The position numbers were made by a program, and so were the translations under genes. DNA of 64,000 nt from Rana temporaria (taxonomy: Eukaryota; Chordata; Amphibia; Anura; Ranidae), in NCBI RefSeq assembly GCF_905171775.1, contig NC_053491.1, positions 231,079,883 through 231,143,882 on the forward strand, given 5' to 3'. The notes under the pieces are model-generated. The model ran no database searches. It saw only the letters and a program-made list of their open reading frames with translations, and was not told where the DNA came from. Shown piece after piece: positions 1-53,669 of the stretch (the stretch's first letter is position 1; every line of letters starts with the position of its first letter).

Positions 1-3000
1 GGTATTAAATTAACATAGGATCTCTTGGTGGGGGGGGGGGGGGGTGCTAACCCCGGGGAGTTATCATCCTTCACAGTTTATGCACTGGATGGGATCGGCA
101 GATCCCCCTGGAGCCTCGGTGCTAGGGGCGCGGGGGAAGGGGGGGAGTAGGTCCTGTAGAGGAATACTGGGGAGTTAGCTTACTTTCTACTGCTATTGTT
201 GGGCATCTTTGCTCGTAAGGGGTTACTCCCACTCAAGGAGGGCGTTCAGTTTCTGGGAATCACGGGCTCCTAGTTAGTCCTCAGTTATGGTTTAGTGGTG
301 ACGGGGCTGTGGTGGACCCAGTGCACCTCCATTGGATCGAGAGCACCATTGGTGCAATCGGATCCGTTTCCGGTCTTCCGGCGTTAGGGAAGCTCCGACT
401 CCCTAACAGGGCAGGGGTAGAAGCGGGCGTGCCCACTTCACCCCGGGGTGGGGAGGGGTCGGGGGACCCCCAGGTTCAAGTTATGCACAGTTTATTTCTG
501 GTTTATTTTGGTATGCATCACTGCAGACATCCATGCATAATATTGTCTCTTCTCTCTTTCTTCTCATTTTCATCTCTGTCCTCTCTGCTTCCCTTTCCTA
601 ATCCCTGGAGTGCTCTTAGGTCCCACGGCAGGTTCCGGTCCTTCGTCCCGGGTCTCGTGTCCAGTGTGCTCCGATGGTCCGTTTTTATCTGGAAGCTCTC
701 TCTGCTGGCCCAAGGTAGGCTGCGTTTGTCTGGTATAGTTTCTGCACCTCTGATCCATGACTGACACACAATCCCCCCCACCAACCCTCAAACTCATCTC
801 CCATAATGCGCAGGGACTAAATTCACCCGTTAAACGCAGGAAGCTCCTCCAACTCTACCACTCTATGCACGCAGATGTCCTTATGATTCAGGAGACCCAC
901 TTCCCATCCTCCTACAAACCCACGTTCCTACACCAGCGTTACCCCCAATTTTTTCTGTCATCAGCCGATAACAAAACGAAAGGGGTGGCCATCTGTTTTG
1001 CTAGACACATCAACCTCTCCCTGGTGGAATCGATGGTCGATCCTCTGGGTCGCTATATCCTGGTTTCAGGACACATAGATGGGGAACTTTACACGTTTGT
1101 TTCTTACTATACCCCTAATAAGGGCCAAAAATCCTTTTTTGACTCCTTGCTACGCAAGCTACAACCTCACCTTAAGGGTACAGTCTTCATGGGAGGGGAC
1201 TCTAACACAGCTTTTGACTTCTCACTGGATAAATCAGCGGACGGGAAATCTAAACCTAAACGCCCTTCCAAACAGAGCTCTAAAATAGCTAAACTCCTTC
1301 ACTCAGTAGGGTTAATAGATGTCTGGCGTGAAGCCAACCCACGCACGAAGGACTACACACACTTTTCTGCACCCCACAACTCCTACGCCAGGATTGACCA
1401 CATTTTTACCCACGCCACGACAATACCCCTAATATGTAACTCCAGGATAGTAGACTCCCCCCTTTCAGACCACTCCATGGTGACGTTGACAACTCAGAGG
1501 CCCACAGGATCTAGGAACCCACCTCGATGGCGCCTGAGGGAATTGCTGTTGAGCGACCCAATTCAGTGCTCCTTGCTGGAGGAGGCCATTAAAGAATACT
1601 TTCTTATTAACGCGACAGGAGAGGTCTCTCCTTCCACAGTCTGGGCGGCGCACAAGACGGTTGTCAGGGGGAAACTGATTCAGCTAGCAGCTAAGATTAG
1701 GGCGGAACATAGGGCGGACACACTTAAACTCGAGGAGGAATTTCGCACATTAAAAAAGACTCACAAACGCCACCCCACGACTGAACTACTCTCTCGCCTG
1801 GACAAGGCTCGGGCCCTACTTAATCTTTCCCTGACGACGGCGGCCGAACAACACTTTCGGTGGACCGGGGCTAAATTTTATTCCCAAACTGACAGGATGG
1901 GCTCCCGGCTGGCTACTAAATTGAGCCCCAAACAGCGATCGTTAGCCTTCCCTAAAATCAAAACGGCCACAGGGGAACTGACGCAGAACCCGACCAAAAT
2001 TATGGACACCTTCCTACGGTTCTACTCGGACCTTTATAAACCTGCCGGTTCTCCCCTCAGCTCGGCAGGGACAGAGTTTCTGGCAGAACTACCTCTGCCT
2101 GCTCTCTCAGAGGAGCATAGGGACCTTTTGGACTCCCCGTTCACGCAGGAGGAAGTCTTAACGACCATTAAGGCCCTGAAGTTAGGTTCCTCCCCGGGAC
2201 CGGATGGCTTCTCTACGGGGTACTATAAGAAATTTGGCACATGTTTGGCTCCCCACTTGACGCGACTGTTCAACTCTCTCAGGGATGGAGCCCGGCTGGG
2301 GGCAGACTTAAACTCAGCTTACATTTCGGTCATACCGAAACCAGATAAAGATCCTAGCGAAGTGTGCAATTACCGCCCCATATCTCTGATTAATAACGAC
2401 ATTAAAATTATGACGAAAATCTTAGCAAACAGACCATCGAGTTTCATCGCATCTTATGTACACAAGGATCAGGTGGGCTTCATCCCTGGGAGACAGGGAA
2501 CGGATCAGATCAGACGAGCCATTGATGTAATCTCTCTACTTAAATCACAATGGGATGGAGGAGCACCCCAAAAGGGTTTCCTGCTGTCCATAGACCTCCA
2601 CAAGGCCTTCGACTCCATAGATTGGGAATACTTAATTGGGATTCTGGGTAGGTGGGGATTTGGCCCTAGCTTCCTTAGCCTCATACAGTCGCTTTACTCA
2701 AGCCCCTCTGCACAGGTACGCCTAATGGGCAGGTACTCGGAGACCTTCGCCATAGGCAGGGGAACCAGACAGGGGTGTCCGCTCTCCCCTCTCCTATTTG
2801 CGGTGGCCATAGAGACTTTGGCAGTGGCCCTGAGAGCAAATCCCAGACATCAAGGGGGTTACCTGTGGGCCAATGGAACACAAATGCGCCCTATACGCGG
2901 ACGACCTCCTGCTCTTTGTCACATCGCCCCTGTTGTCCACCCCAATCATTCTTAAAACACTACGGGTATTCAGTGAGATTTCGGGACTGCAAGTTAATTT

Positions 3001-5146
3001 GGGTAAATCTCTAGCGATGAATATCTCCGTCCCCCCCGATCTACTCAAACAGCTTTCCAGTAATTTTACCTTCACCTGGACCCCCTCGCAAATACCATAT
3101 CTGGGTATCAAATTGACGCCCGACATCAATGATCTTTTCAAGGCCAACTACCCCCCAATGATCCTTCGATGTAAAGGGGATATTGTGCGTTGGGCCAAAT
3201 GTGGGTTGTCATGGCTGGGCAGAGTGAACGCGGTTAAAATGACCCTTCTCCCACGTCTTCTGTACCTTTTCCGCGCCCTACCAATCCCGGTGAAGAAGCA
3301 GTTCCTTAGCAAATTCCAATCGGAGATTGTCCGATTCGTCTGGGGGAAAAAGGGGTATAGATGTCCCTCGGGCATACTCTATCGGCTACGGACGGAGGGG
3401 GGTATTGGGCTTCCCAACCTATGGGGGTACTATAGAGCGGCCCAATTGTCACAAATATCGGCGGTATTCTCGAACGGACCTAAACCTGACTGGATAGCCA
3501 TGGAGCGGCAAGCCATCCCATTACACACCATTGATTTCATTTTAGGGGGCGACCCCAGATGCAGACCGGCCATTCTATCCCCAACACTGTCCCACTCTGT
3601 AACCCTCTGCTCCAGACTCTACTCCCTTCACTCCCTGATTTCCCCCCTGAAACCCCTGAGGCATTTGTTTCATAACCCCGACTTTCCACCAGGGTTGGAT
3701 ATCAGGGCATTCCGGTGGTGGACAGACAAAGGCTTATACAGGATAGGACACTATCTCTCCCCAGCGGGACCGCTTTCCCTTCCGCACTGCAGGAAAAAAC
3801 TGGATATGCCCGACAGCGAGCTCTTTCGGTTTTCACAAATCTCCCACTATCTCCATTCTATTAGGACGGATAAGTCGGTCCCCCCCTCTATAACTCCCTA
3901 TGAACACTGGTGTGCAAACACAATGGATCAGAGGGGCGGAATCTCCTTGATATACGTAGCATTGATGTCTAAGACGGAGAAGCCATCGAATGCACGGGCC
4001 TGGGAGGAGGACATGAACACTTCTTGGAGCACTGCGGTATGGTATCGCGCCTTCACAAGGGCGTACAAAGGTATTATGAATGTGTGCCTTATAGAGGCGA
4101 GTCTGAAACTTCTGGTGCGGTGGTATTACGTCCCTTCCAGGTTGGCAAGAATGTTCCCAGGGACCTCTCCACAATGTTTTAGGGGATGTGAATTGGGGGG
4201 CTCAATGTACCACACGTGGTGGTCCTGCCCTCGCATTAGATCCTTCTGGAAAAGGGTTTTTCGTACCATCGGAACCGTGCTGGGGACAGTGATATCACCG
4301 CAGCCTAATGTCGCACTGTTGAACCAGTGTATCCCTGGCCTACCTAAACAACCCCAGAGCTTAGCATTTTTCATACTGTTGGGGGCCAAATTGACCATAG
4401 CTAAGGCGTGGAAGAAGCCTTTAGTCTCCTTCCTGGCATTTAAGAGAAAAGTCTCCTGGATAATGTCACAGGAGCAAATCGTAGCAAAATGTGCGGACCA
4501 ATCGGAGAAATTCAGGTCCACATGGGAGCCTTGGGCTACATACTGCAGTGTGTCCCTTCTACCAGGGATACAGCCTGGGGGTGGAAGCACTCCACACATA
4601 ATGGCATCTCTCTGTCCCTCCTCCCCTTTCTTTTTTCTTTCTTCTCTTTCTTCTTTTTTCCCTTCCTCTCCATCCCACGTGTCTCTCTCTCTCCCTACTT
4701 CTGCACCTCTCTTGGTGCCCGATTCAGTTGGCAGGTTATTTAGTTATTTGGTGACATTCTCTCATATTGACTGCCTGCGCAGTTGCAGGCAGACTCCCTG
4801 TGCCACATAGGCCGTGCGCTACTATACATGGCGGCGTGGGATTCCGGGGCCTTGGCTCCCAGGACGCAGTGTGAACCCTTGAGGGGCGTCCGGGGAGATG
4901 AGTGTCACGGGGCCTGCGCAGCGGTAGTATACAAGCCTGTCTACCTTACTGGCAGACACAAGGCCGACTTCACAACCACGGACACTATAATCTGGCTGAA
5001 ATGGTTTGTTGTGTTTGCATGTACATTAGGAGTATGACTCCAGAACTCTGTTATTGCATTAGCTCTGTACTTTTATGTGCCATTGTCTTCTGGCATTTTG
5101 TTATGATAAAACCTTTAATAAAAATCATTAAATATAAAAATATAAA
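1..5146 (+). mobile_element. L1/Tx1-group LINE, nearly complete 3' part
   Basis: A non-LTR retrotransposon fills the left end. The ORF2-type coding region (757-4810) has an apurinic endonuclease domain followed by reverse transcriptase and a C-terminal Cys/His motif, the order typical of L1-clade elements. After the stop there is a roughly 330-base 3' UTR with AATAAA at 5117-5122 and an A-rich tail ending near 5146. No ORF1 is recognisable in bases 1-756, which carry a poly-G run near 29-44, so the 5' limit is not defined and may lie outside the window. The low level of damage suggests a young insertion downstream of RAB24. Confidence 0.85.
757..4810 (+). pseudogene. LINE ORF2 (endonuclease-reverse transcriptase) with one frame change
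   Basis: The protein would nick DNA and reverse-transcribe its own RNA at the target. The first frame (757-2955, 732 aa) has endonuclease motifs SHNAQGLNS, IQETH, YYTPN, GGDSN, RIDHIF and SDHSMV in the first 240 residues. RT motifs follow from about residue 515: NYRPISLINND, LSIDLHKAFDSIDW and GTRQGCPLSPLLF. The frame then shifts near 2840-2875, in a CCC run inside AATCCC. The second frame (2873-4810) resumes with LYADDLLLF, the catalytic YADD box. A late Cys/His cluster (CFRGCELG ... HTWWSC, about 4172-4230) matches the C-terminal knuckle of L1-group ORF2 proteins. A single extra base explains the break; every other landmark is present. The T-rich coding end after about 4600 may be 3' UTR read through by chance. 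Confidence 0.85.
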
Positions 5147-5776
5147 AAGGATCTTTCCACTGCCGCCGTTGACTCCTATTGTTGTGCTGGCTTGTTAGAA
5201 CACTCTAACTGTCTTTGTATGGATCTGATGTCCATACAGGTGTGGTGCAGAGTACTGTTAAGGTACTCCAGACACTGCTACACAAAATGAATAAAAACTG
5301 ATCTGGTCAATGACTGTTTTCTAACAGTTTGTTTTAAAGGCTCCGGCTTTTGCACCATGTTAAACTCGTATTTAGGGTGTAACATGGTCCAAATAGGACC
5401 CCAAAACTGCACTTGCAGTTCATCAAAAATTCCTCCAGCTCTCTAAGGGCTCTTTTATGCTTGTGTTTAAATTTTAAGGCAGCCTAAAAGCACAGTAACG
5501 TACCGATAGCATTTAGGATGTGTTGTACAGGCATTCATGTTGCATCAGGCAACACTTCTCAAACACAAGGCAAATGGGAAATGTTCACTTTTGACACTTT
5601 GCAACTGCACCGTGAACTCCATAGGTGCATTACAATGGAAGTAAATGAAGACAGTTGCAAAACGTTAACGAACTCTTGCGAAACTGCAGGCACTGTTATT
5701 TTTGCCTCGCCGCAACGCTAATGCTGCAGTGTGAACATCTCTATCCACTCCTCTTTGTAACGATTTTGAGTATTAA

Positions 5777-6939
5777 AGCGGAGGTCCACCTAAACAAAAA
5801 ATATTAAAAGCCAGCAGCTACAAATACTGCAGCTGATGACTTTTAATAAATGGACACTTACCTGTCCAGGGTGCCTGCGATGTGAGCAGCCGAAGACCAT
5901 CATCATCGGTGAGGGAACCAGGAAGTGTAGCGTTGCGGCTTCACTGCCCGGTTCCCTACTGCGCATGCACGAGTCACGCTGCGCATTTTCACTGGTCCCC
6001 GTTGTGTTCAGGGAACTTTGGCCCAGATTCTCAAAGGACTTACGACGGCGTAGCTCCATGTACGCCGTCGTAAGTCCGAATGAGAGCCGTCGTATCTATG
6101 CGGCTGATTCTTAGAATCAGTTATGCATTAATTCGGCTAAGATACGAGCGGCGTAAGTCTCTTACACTTTCGTATCTTAGGGTGCATATTTACGCTGGCC
6201 GCTAGGTGGCGCTTCCGTAGATTTCCGCGACTAATATGCTAATGAGCTAGATTGCCGATTCACGAACGTACGTGCGCCCGGCGTAGCAAGATACGTTGTT
6301 TACATAAGACATACGCCGGCGTAAAGTTACCCCTCATAAAGCAGGGGTAAGTCATGTTAGGTATGGACATCGGAAACGTCGGAACAGCGTCGTGTTTTAC
6401 GTTGTTTGTGTAAGTCGTCCGTGAATGGGGCTGGACGTAAGTTACGTTCACGTCGACTAGGCATTGAGCGGGCGTAATTTAATTTGAAAACTCAACGTGA
6501 TACTGAGCATGCGCGCGCATGCGCCGTTCGAAAAAAACACAATTTACGTGGGGTCATGATTAGTTTACATAAAACACGACCCCCTGTTCCTCATTTGATT
6601 TAGCCGCGCTTACGCCGGCACATTTACACTACGCCGCCGTAACTTTAGACGCAAGTGCTTTGTGAATACAGCACTTGCCTCTCTAAGTTGCGGCATAACG
6701 TAACTACGATAGGCTACGCCCGCCTACATTTTCGCCGCTGACTGTGAATCTGGCCCTTTGTGTTTCCCAGAACACAGGGGGCGGGGGCAGTATACTGCAG
6801 ATATCTCTCCCGGAAGTGGGTGCAAATACCTGTATACAGGTATCTGCACCCCCCCTCCCCCTGAAAGGTGCCAATTGTGACACCAGAAGGGGGGAAGAAT
6901 CCAATGAGCGGAAGTTCCACTTTAGGGTGGAACTTCGCT
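5777..6939. mobile_element. TTAA-flanked MITE (AGCGGAGGTCCACC ends), interrupted
   Basis: The left end AGCGGAGGTCCACC is preceded by TTAA (5773-5776) and the right end GGTGGAACTTCGCT is followed by TTAA (6940-6943). TTAA duplications are typical of piggyBac and Kolobok superfamilies. The interior (5800-6010) resembles the copy ending at 19928 in the opposite orientation. It lies inside the 5447-7000 element and carries another insertion at about 6019-6756. Confidence 0.65.
6019..6756. mobile_element. Palindromic MITE with GGCCCAGATTC ends
   Basis: The element begins GGCCCAGATTC and ends GAATCTGGCC. It is rich in CG-containing GACGGCGTA and TACGCCGGCG blocks in both orientations. The same end type and internal vocabulary recur around 16.5, 31.7, 37.8, 39.1, 40.7, 42.4 and 44.9 kb. 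No coding capacity. It is the innermost of a three-level nest. Confidence 0.6.
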
Positions 6940-7252
6940 TTAAGGAAGCATTAAAAACGCAATTCTACCGCATAGTTTCAATGCCTTTGTGAAAGAGCCC
7001 TAAGTAAAAAGTGATATCTTGATGGACAGAGAGCTAAGGAAGAATCTGCAGGAGCCTGGCATTGCATTCTAGATCCAGCGATTGTGGTTCGTTTTGCAGG
7101 AAAAAAATATACATGTACATTTTATTTTTTTCCTGCAAACTTTTGTGCGTTTTTCTTTTTGTAAAAGCAGGAGATAGACTTTTAGTGCAACTGAAACTAA
7201 AACCGAGTTAAAGACGAATGAGGCGAAACAAAAAAAAAAGTCTTAAGTTGAT

Positions 7253-7258
7253 TTTATT
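7253..7258 (-). promoter_or_regulatory. RAB24: Candidate RAB24 polyadenylation signal
   Basis: AATAAA reads on the minus strand about 830 bases past the RAB24 stop codon. It is the nearest canonical signal I saw, giving a 3' UTR of about 0.85 kb that contains a MITE (7376-7530). This is a guess from position; no transcript evidence is available here. Confidence 0.3.
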
Positions 7259-7375
7259 TCTGAACAAAAATAAATCAACAGATCATTGTTTAAAAATACC
7301 TTCTTCACATAGAACTGTAAAAATGAGATGTCATGACTGGGGTAGCTCAGCAGGTTTACAAGTTTTAAAAACATC

Positions 7376-7530
7376 TACCGTATTTATCGGCGTATAACAC
7401 GCACCCTAACTTTAAGAGGGAAGTTTCAGGGAAAAAACTTTCCACAGCCCCCTGCGTATAACACGCAGGCACAGTTTACCCTCTATTTTCAGGGTAAAAA
7501 AGTGAGTGTTCTACGCCAATAAATACAGTA
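7376..7530. mobile_element. Short MITE with TACCGTATTTATCGG ends
   Basis: The element opens TACCGTATTTATCGGCG and closes CGCCAATAAATACAGTA, an imperfect inverted repeat with GTATAACACGC blocks inside. A longer relative with the same ends is at 52427-52949. If the polyadenylation guess at 7253 is right, this copy is transcribed in the RAB24 3' UTR. Confidence 0.6.
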
Positions 7531-8086
7531 CTTAGTGCTACTGTAGAGTAGCTAGTGTTCAAGTCCCTGGTGAATGCTGCAGTTCAGTAATAACAACATT
7601 TCAGACATACTTGCATTTATGTACAGAAGAGTGCAAGCTGATAATGTGTGTAATGGAAGGTTCCCCACAGCTTGATTTCTTATAGGGCTTTAGAACTAGT
7701 CTATTTTCTCTCCGATGAGGGAAAAAAGCATTCCTCACAAAAATAAGTTTTTATATGAACCACTTTTACAGTGTGAAATCCTTCATTACCTGCTAATACT
7801 TATGAGAAAAAAGGATTTTACTTTGGAACAATGCCAGGGAAGCACATCCATCTTCTTTTCAGCAGATTCTTCATGCTTGCTGCCATTTTTATGCTAGATC
7901 AGTTATTGTGCATACGTTGAGTATAGAGAATACCTTTGGAAGGTAATCATTCCCAAAAAAACAGGCATGACCTCTTTAAACTAATGAGCATAGGTCCTTG
8001 TCATAATTGAAAAGAAGAAAAGCAAAACCAATGTAGCACATAGACAGTCTGAGAGAAGGAAGATGTTCAGGCCACAGGCTTCTCCT

Positions 8087-51226
<43,140 letters not shown>

Positions 51227-51266
51227 GGTGCTGCACTGGCCAGGATAATAGGACGATGTACGTCAC
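51227..51266 (-). other. RAB24: RAB24 5' UTR part of coding exon 1
   Basis: A splice acceptor TTTGTCTGCAG lies just upstream of 51266 on the minus strand, so exon 1 likely starts there with 40 untranslated bases before the ATG. Confidence 0.6.
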
Positions 51267-51400
51267 CTGCAGACAAAGCACACAGTCACACACAGATCAC
51301 CTGTCAGGCCCGGCCATAGAGGAAGGTGATAGTATAGTAATAGTATTAGGTGTATGGAGTCGGGGGTCTGTCACCTGCACACAGGCCGGACATTGCTCAC

Positions 51401-51480
51401 CCGTTAGTCTCTGTCATGTTCTCCGTCGTCTTCTCACTCTCCACTGTCGGCCACCTCTGGTCTGTCACCGTTCTACACTG
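51401..51480 (-). other. RAB24: Probable RAB24 non-coding first exon (5' end uncertain)
   Basis: A good donor AACGG|GTGAGC lies at 51400 on the minus strand. Spliced to the acceptor at 51266 it would remove a 134-bp intron. The transcription start cannot be placed; 51480 is only a nominal end. Confidence 0.45.
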
Positions 51481-51681
51481 ACACCGCCCAGCGGCTCCTG
51501 GCCACACCCAGCGCATCATGTCAGTTGTTTGTCTAGTTCCCGCCCTCCCCAGTCTGGAGCACGCCTATCCCGATATAAGCAGAGCTCATTACACCGCCCC
51601 CTCTCATTCTAGCCCCGCCTTTGACTAGAGTCGCAGCAAGGGACTGCTGAACGTGACTCCGGAAATGGCAGCCAAGTGCCG

Positions 51682-51691
51682 GTCACGTGAT
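51682..51691. promoter_or_regulatory. E-box palindrome GTCACGTGAT (CLEAR-like)
   Basis: TCACGTGA is the core bound by MITF/TFEB-type and USF factors. It sits about 20 bases from an ETS-like site in the shared promoter. Factor identity is inference. Confidence 0.5.
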
Positions 51692-51710
51692 GTGCGAGGT
51701 AGCGCTCGGT

Positions 51711-51719
51711 GCCGGAAGT
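51711..51719 (+). promoter_or_regulatory. ETS/GABP-like site GCCGGAAGT
   Basis: Matches the CCGGAAGT core frequent in nuclear-encoded mitochondrial gene promoters, fitting PRELID1. A second, weaker core CCGGAAAT is at 51659-51666. Confidence 0.5.
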
Positions 51720-51739
51720 TAGGGGCGTCCTGTACCATC

Positions 51740-51780
51740 CTCATGGCGGCTGGAAAGAGCTGAGTCCCTGCGTGGAGCGG
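51740..51780 (+). other. PRELID1: Probable PRELID1 non-coding first exon (5' end uncertain)
   Basis: GGAGCGG|GTAAGG gives a strong donor at 51781. The matching acceptor CTTTGCAG is at 53431-53438, removing a 1.66-kb intron before the coding exon. The exact 5' end cannot be seen. Confidence 0.55.
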
Positions 51781-52426
51781 GTAAGGAGGGAGGTGGGGAG
51801 AGTGTGGATATACAGTGTTATTTTCTCAGGGACACTTCGCATTGTATCACATAGGGAAACACGTGTTCAGTCATTCATGAGTACTCTGTCTATTAGCAGC
51901 TGGCGCACCTCAAGGGCAATGACAGGGATTAAAGAACCTGCCGCTATACTGATTTTATATAATGGTGAGGTGGCCCAGCTGGGCATGGTGGGCATTGCTT
52001 GGTGCGGTTACCATGTAGTTTTCTCCTGGGATTATATTGCACTGTATGTATGGAATTTGCTCTGGTATCTTCCATCTTATTCTGTAGTGTGCTGACAGAA
52101 CCCAGTGCTGTGGTGATTGGTCTCTACCTGGACCTATCTCTGGTCTCTATCAGTCCCTATCTATGTCCTTATCCATAGACTGAGGGATTCCTATGATCAT
52201 CTGAGAAGATATGTGCCCCCTGTCCAGGCCAGATATGTGCCCCCTGTCCAGGCTTCTTTTCTACCTAGTGAACACAATTACCAGTGCTTTATTATGGAAG
52301 GGTTGAAAATGTTGAGTTTGATTTCTGATTGGATAAGTGATTACAGCTCTGTAAGGCGGGGGTCGTCTCCAAACTAGGGGGTGTTTGCTGAAGCATGAAA
52401 AATCGGGTGCAGCTTTGCAAAGGAAC

Positions 52427-52949
52427 TACCGTATTTATCGGGGGTATAACGCGCACCCCAACCTTAGACAGGTAGTTAAAGGGGGAAAAAAAGAACTTAA
52501 ATTTTTGCCCTGCGTCCATCTGCGGCCTTGTCCTGCGGCCTTGCGCGGGGTCCCTCCAGCCTTGTGGGTGTCCGTCTGCGGCTTTCTTTCGCGGGGTCCG
52601 TCCAGCCTTGTGGGTGTCCGTCTGTGGCTTTCTTGCGCGGGGTCCGTCCAGCGTTGTGGGTGTCCGTCTGCGGCCTCCATCCAGGTGTCCGTCTCCGTCC
52701 AGTGTGTCCGTCTGCGAGTCCATCTGCACCTTGCCCCGGGGGTTGCAGCGGTGTTTGTTTTTGGATTTGGCGCAGAGAAGAGCCAGATTTCCTGTGTGTT
52801 CGGCTCCTCTAGCGTGGCTGCGGGCGTAGCCGAGTGCGCAGTACTCTAGGCTCAGACAGACAGCGGAGATTGGCGTATAATGCGCACCCACGATTTTCCC
52901 CTGATTTTAAGGGGAAAAAAGTGTGCGTTATACGCCGATAAATACGGTA
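52427..52949. mobile_element. MITE (TACCGTATTTATCGG ends) with internal CG-rich tandem repeat
   Basis: Ends TACCGTATTTATCGGGGG and CGCCGATAAATACGGTA. Inside, about four units of TTGCGCGGGGTCCGTCCAGC and GTGGGTGTCCGTCTG of around 48 bp (52540-52700). It split an older repeat whose halves lie at about 52345-52426 and 52950-53040. The apparent ORFs here are repeat artefacts. Confidence 0.75.
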
Positions 52950-53438
52950 ATCAGCTTCCAGGTTTTATTGGCAAATCTTAATGGAACAAACTGAATTTAG
53001 AAGCTGACTGCCTACTACACAGAGCTGCACCAGATTCTGAGTGTACCACTTCTAGTAACTCTCCCCCTACGCCCCTCCAGTTATTCAAGACCTACAATTC
53101 CCATCATGTCTGTGAATGTTGATTTTTACAATGCCTCATGGGATGTGTAGCGACGCAACAGCTGGAGGGCCGTTGTTTGAAGATCCCTGCTAGGGACGTA
53201 TTCCAATCTGTTCTCTTAAGCTGCCCTGTGTTAAAAAAGAAATCACCTTGTACTGCTGTTCATAATAGTTACAATGTACACTAGTTTAGCGGAAAGTGCA
53301 GTTATCACAAATGAGACTACTGAGGTGTTTTATGCATCACGCTGTTCTGTCTTGAGCTGCAGAGAGGGACATGGCTGATTATAAAGTATACAGGATTTTC
53401 TAGTTTCACACATAAATGTGTTCATATTTTCTTTGCAG

Positions 53439-53577
53439 TCCCTCCACTAGGGCAGACGCAGCCCGGCTTCACGCTGGATCCAGGCGGTTTCTCCAGGTGA
53501 CCTCTACACCCCATCACTGCCGTCCTCCGATGGTTTCCTGAGTCCATCTAGTTGATGCAGTGATTTTTTTGGGAACA
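53439..53577 (+). other. PRELID1: PRELID1 5' UTR part of first coding exon
   Basis: Begins after the acceptor TTTTCTTTGCAG and runs 139 bases to the ATG. No upstream in-frame ATG continues into the protein. Confidence 0.6.
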
Positions 53578-53669
53578 ATGGTGAAGTATTTTCTAGGCTT
53601 GAATGAGCTGAAGAGCTCCTGGGACCAAGTATTTACTGCTTTTTGGCAGCGCTACCCAAACCCATACAG
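53578..53669 (+). CDS. PRELID1: PRELID1 coding exon 1
   Basis: Encodes MVKYFLGLNELKSSWDQVFT then AFWQRYPNPY plus two bases of the next codon. Donor GTAAGC. Confidence 0.95.

Larger units (their letters stand above)
5447..7000. mobile_element. Non-autonomous DNA transposon (PIF/Harbinger-like, TAA target duplication), interrupted twice
   Basis: The ends are GGGCTCTTTTATGC and its complement CAAAGAGCCC, flanked on both sides by TAA (5444-5446 and 7001-7003). A 3-bp TWA duplication is the PIF/Harbinger habit; that assignment is inferred from ends only. No coding capacity. Parts of the interior (5560-5740) recur inverted at 21890-22080. A second element sits inside it and a third inside that. 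Confidence 0.65.
51402..51780. promoter_or_regulatory. Divergent RAB24/PRELID1 promoter region
   Basis: Between the RAB24 donor at 51400 (minus) and the PRELID1 donor at 51781 (plus) lies CpG-containing, repeat-free DNA. It has CCGGAAAT (51659-51666), GTCACGTGA (51682-51690), GCCGGAAGT (51711-51719) and ATGGCGGC (51743-51750), motif types common in TATA-less bidirectional housekeeping promoters. No TATA box seen. Start sites are not determinable. Confidence 0.7.

Noticed and set aside
309..764. 151-codon ORF upstream of the LINE ORF2
   Set aside because: No similarity to LINE ORF1 (no coiled coil or RRM-like text); low-complexity pyrimidine-derived residues; treated as 5' non-coding.
52292..52891. 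ORFs of 80-200 codons on both strands
   Set aside because: They translate the 48-bp CG-rich repeat in a MITE and run through its ends.
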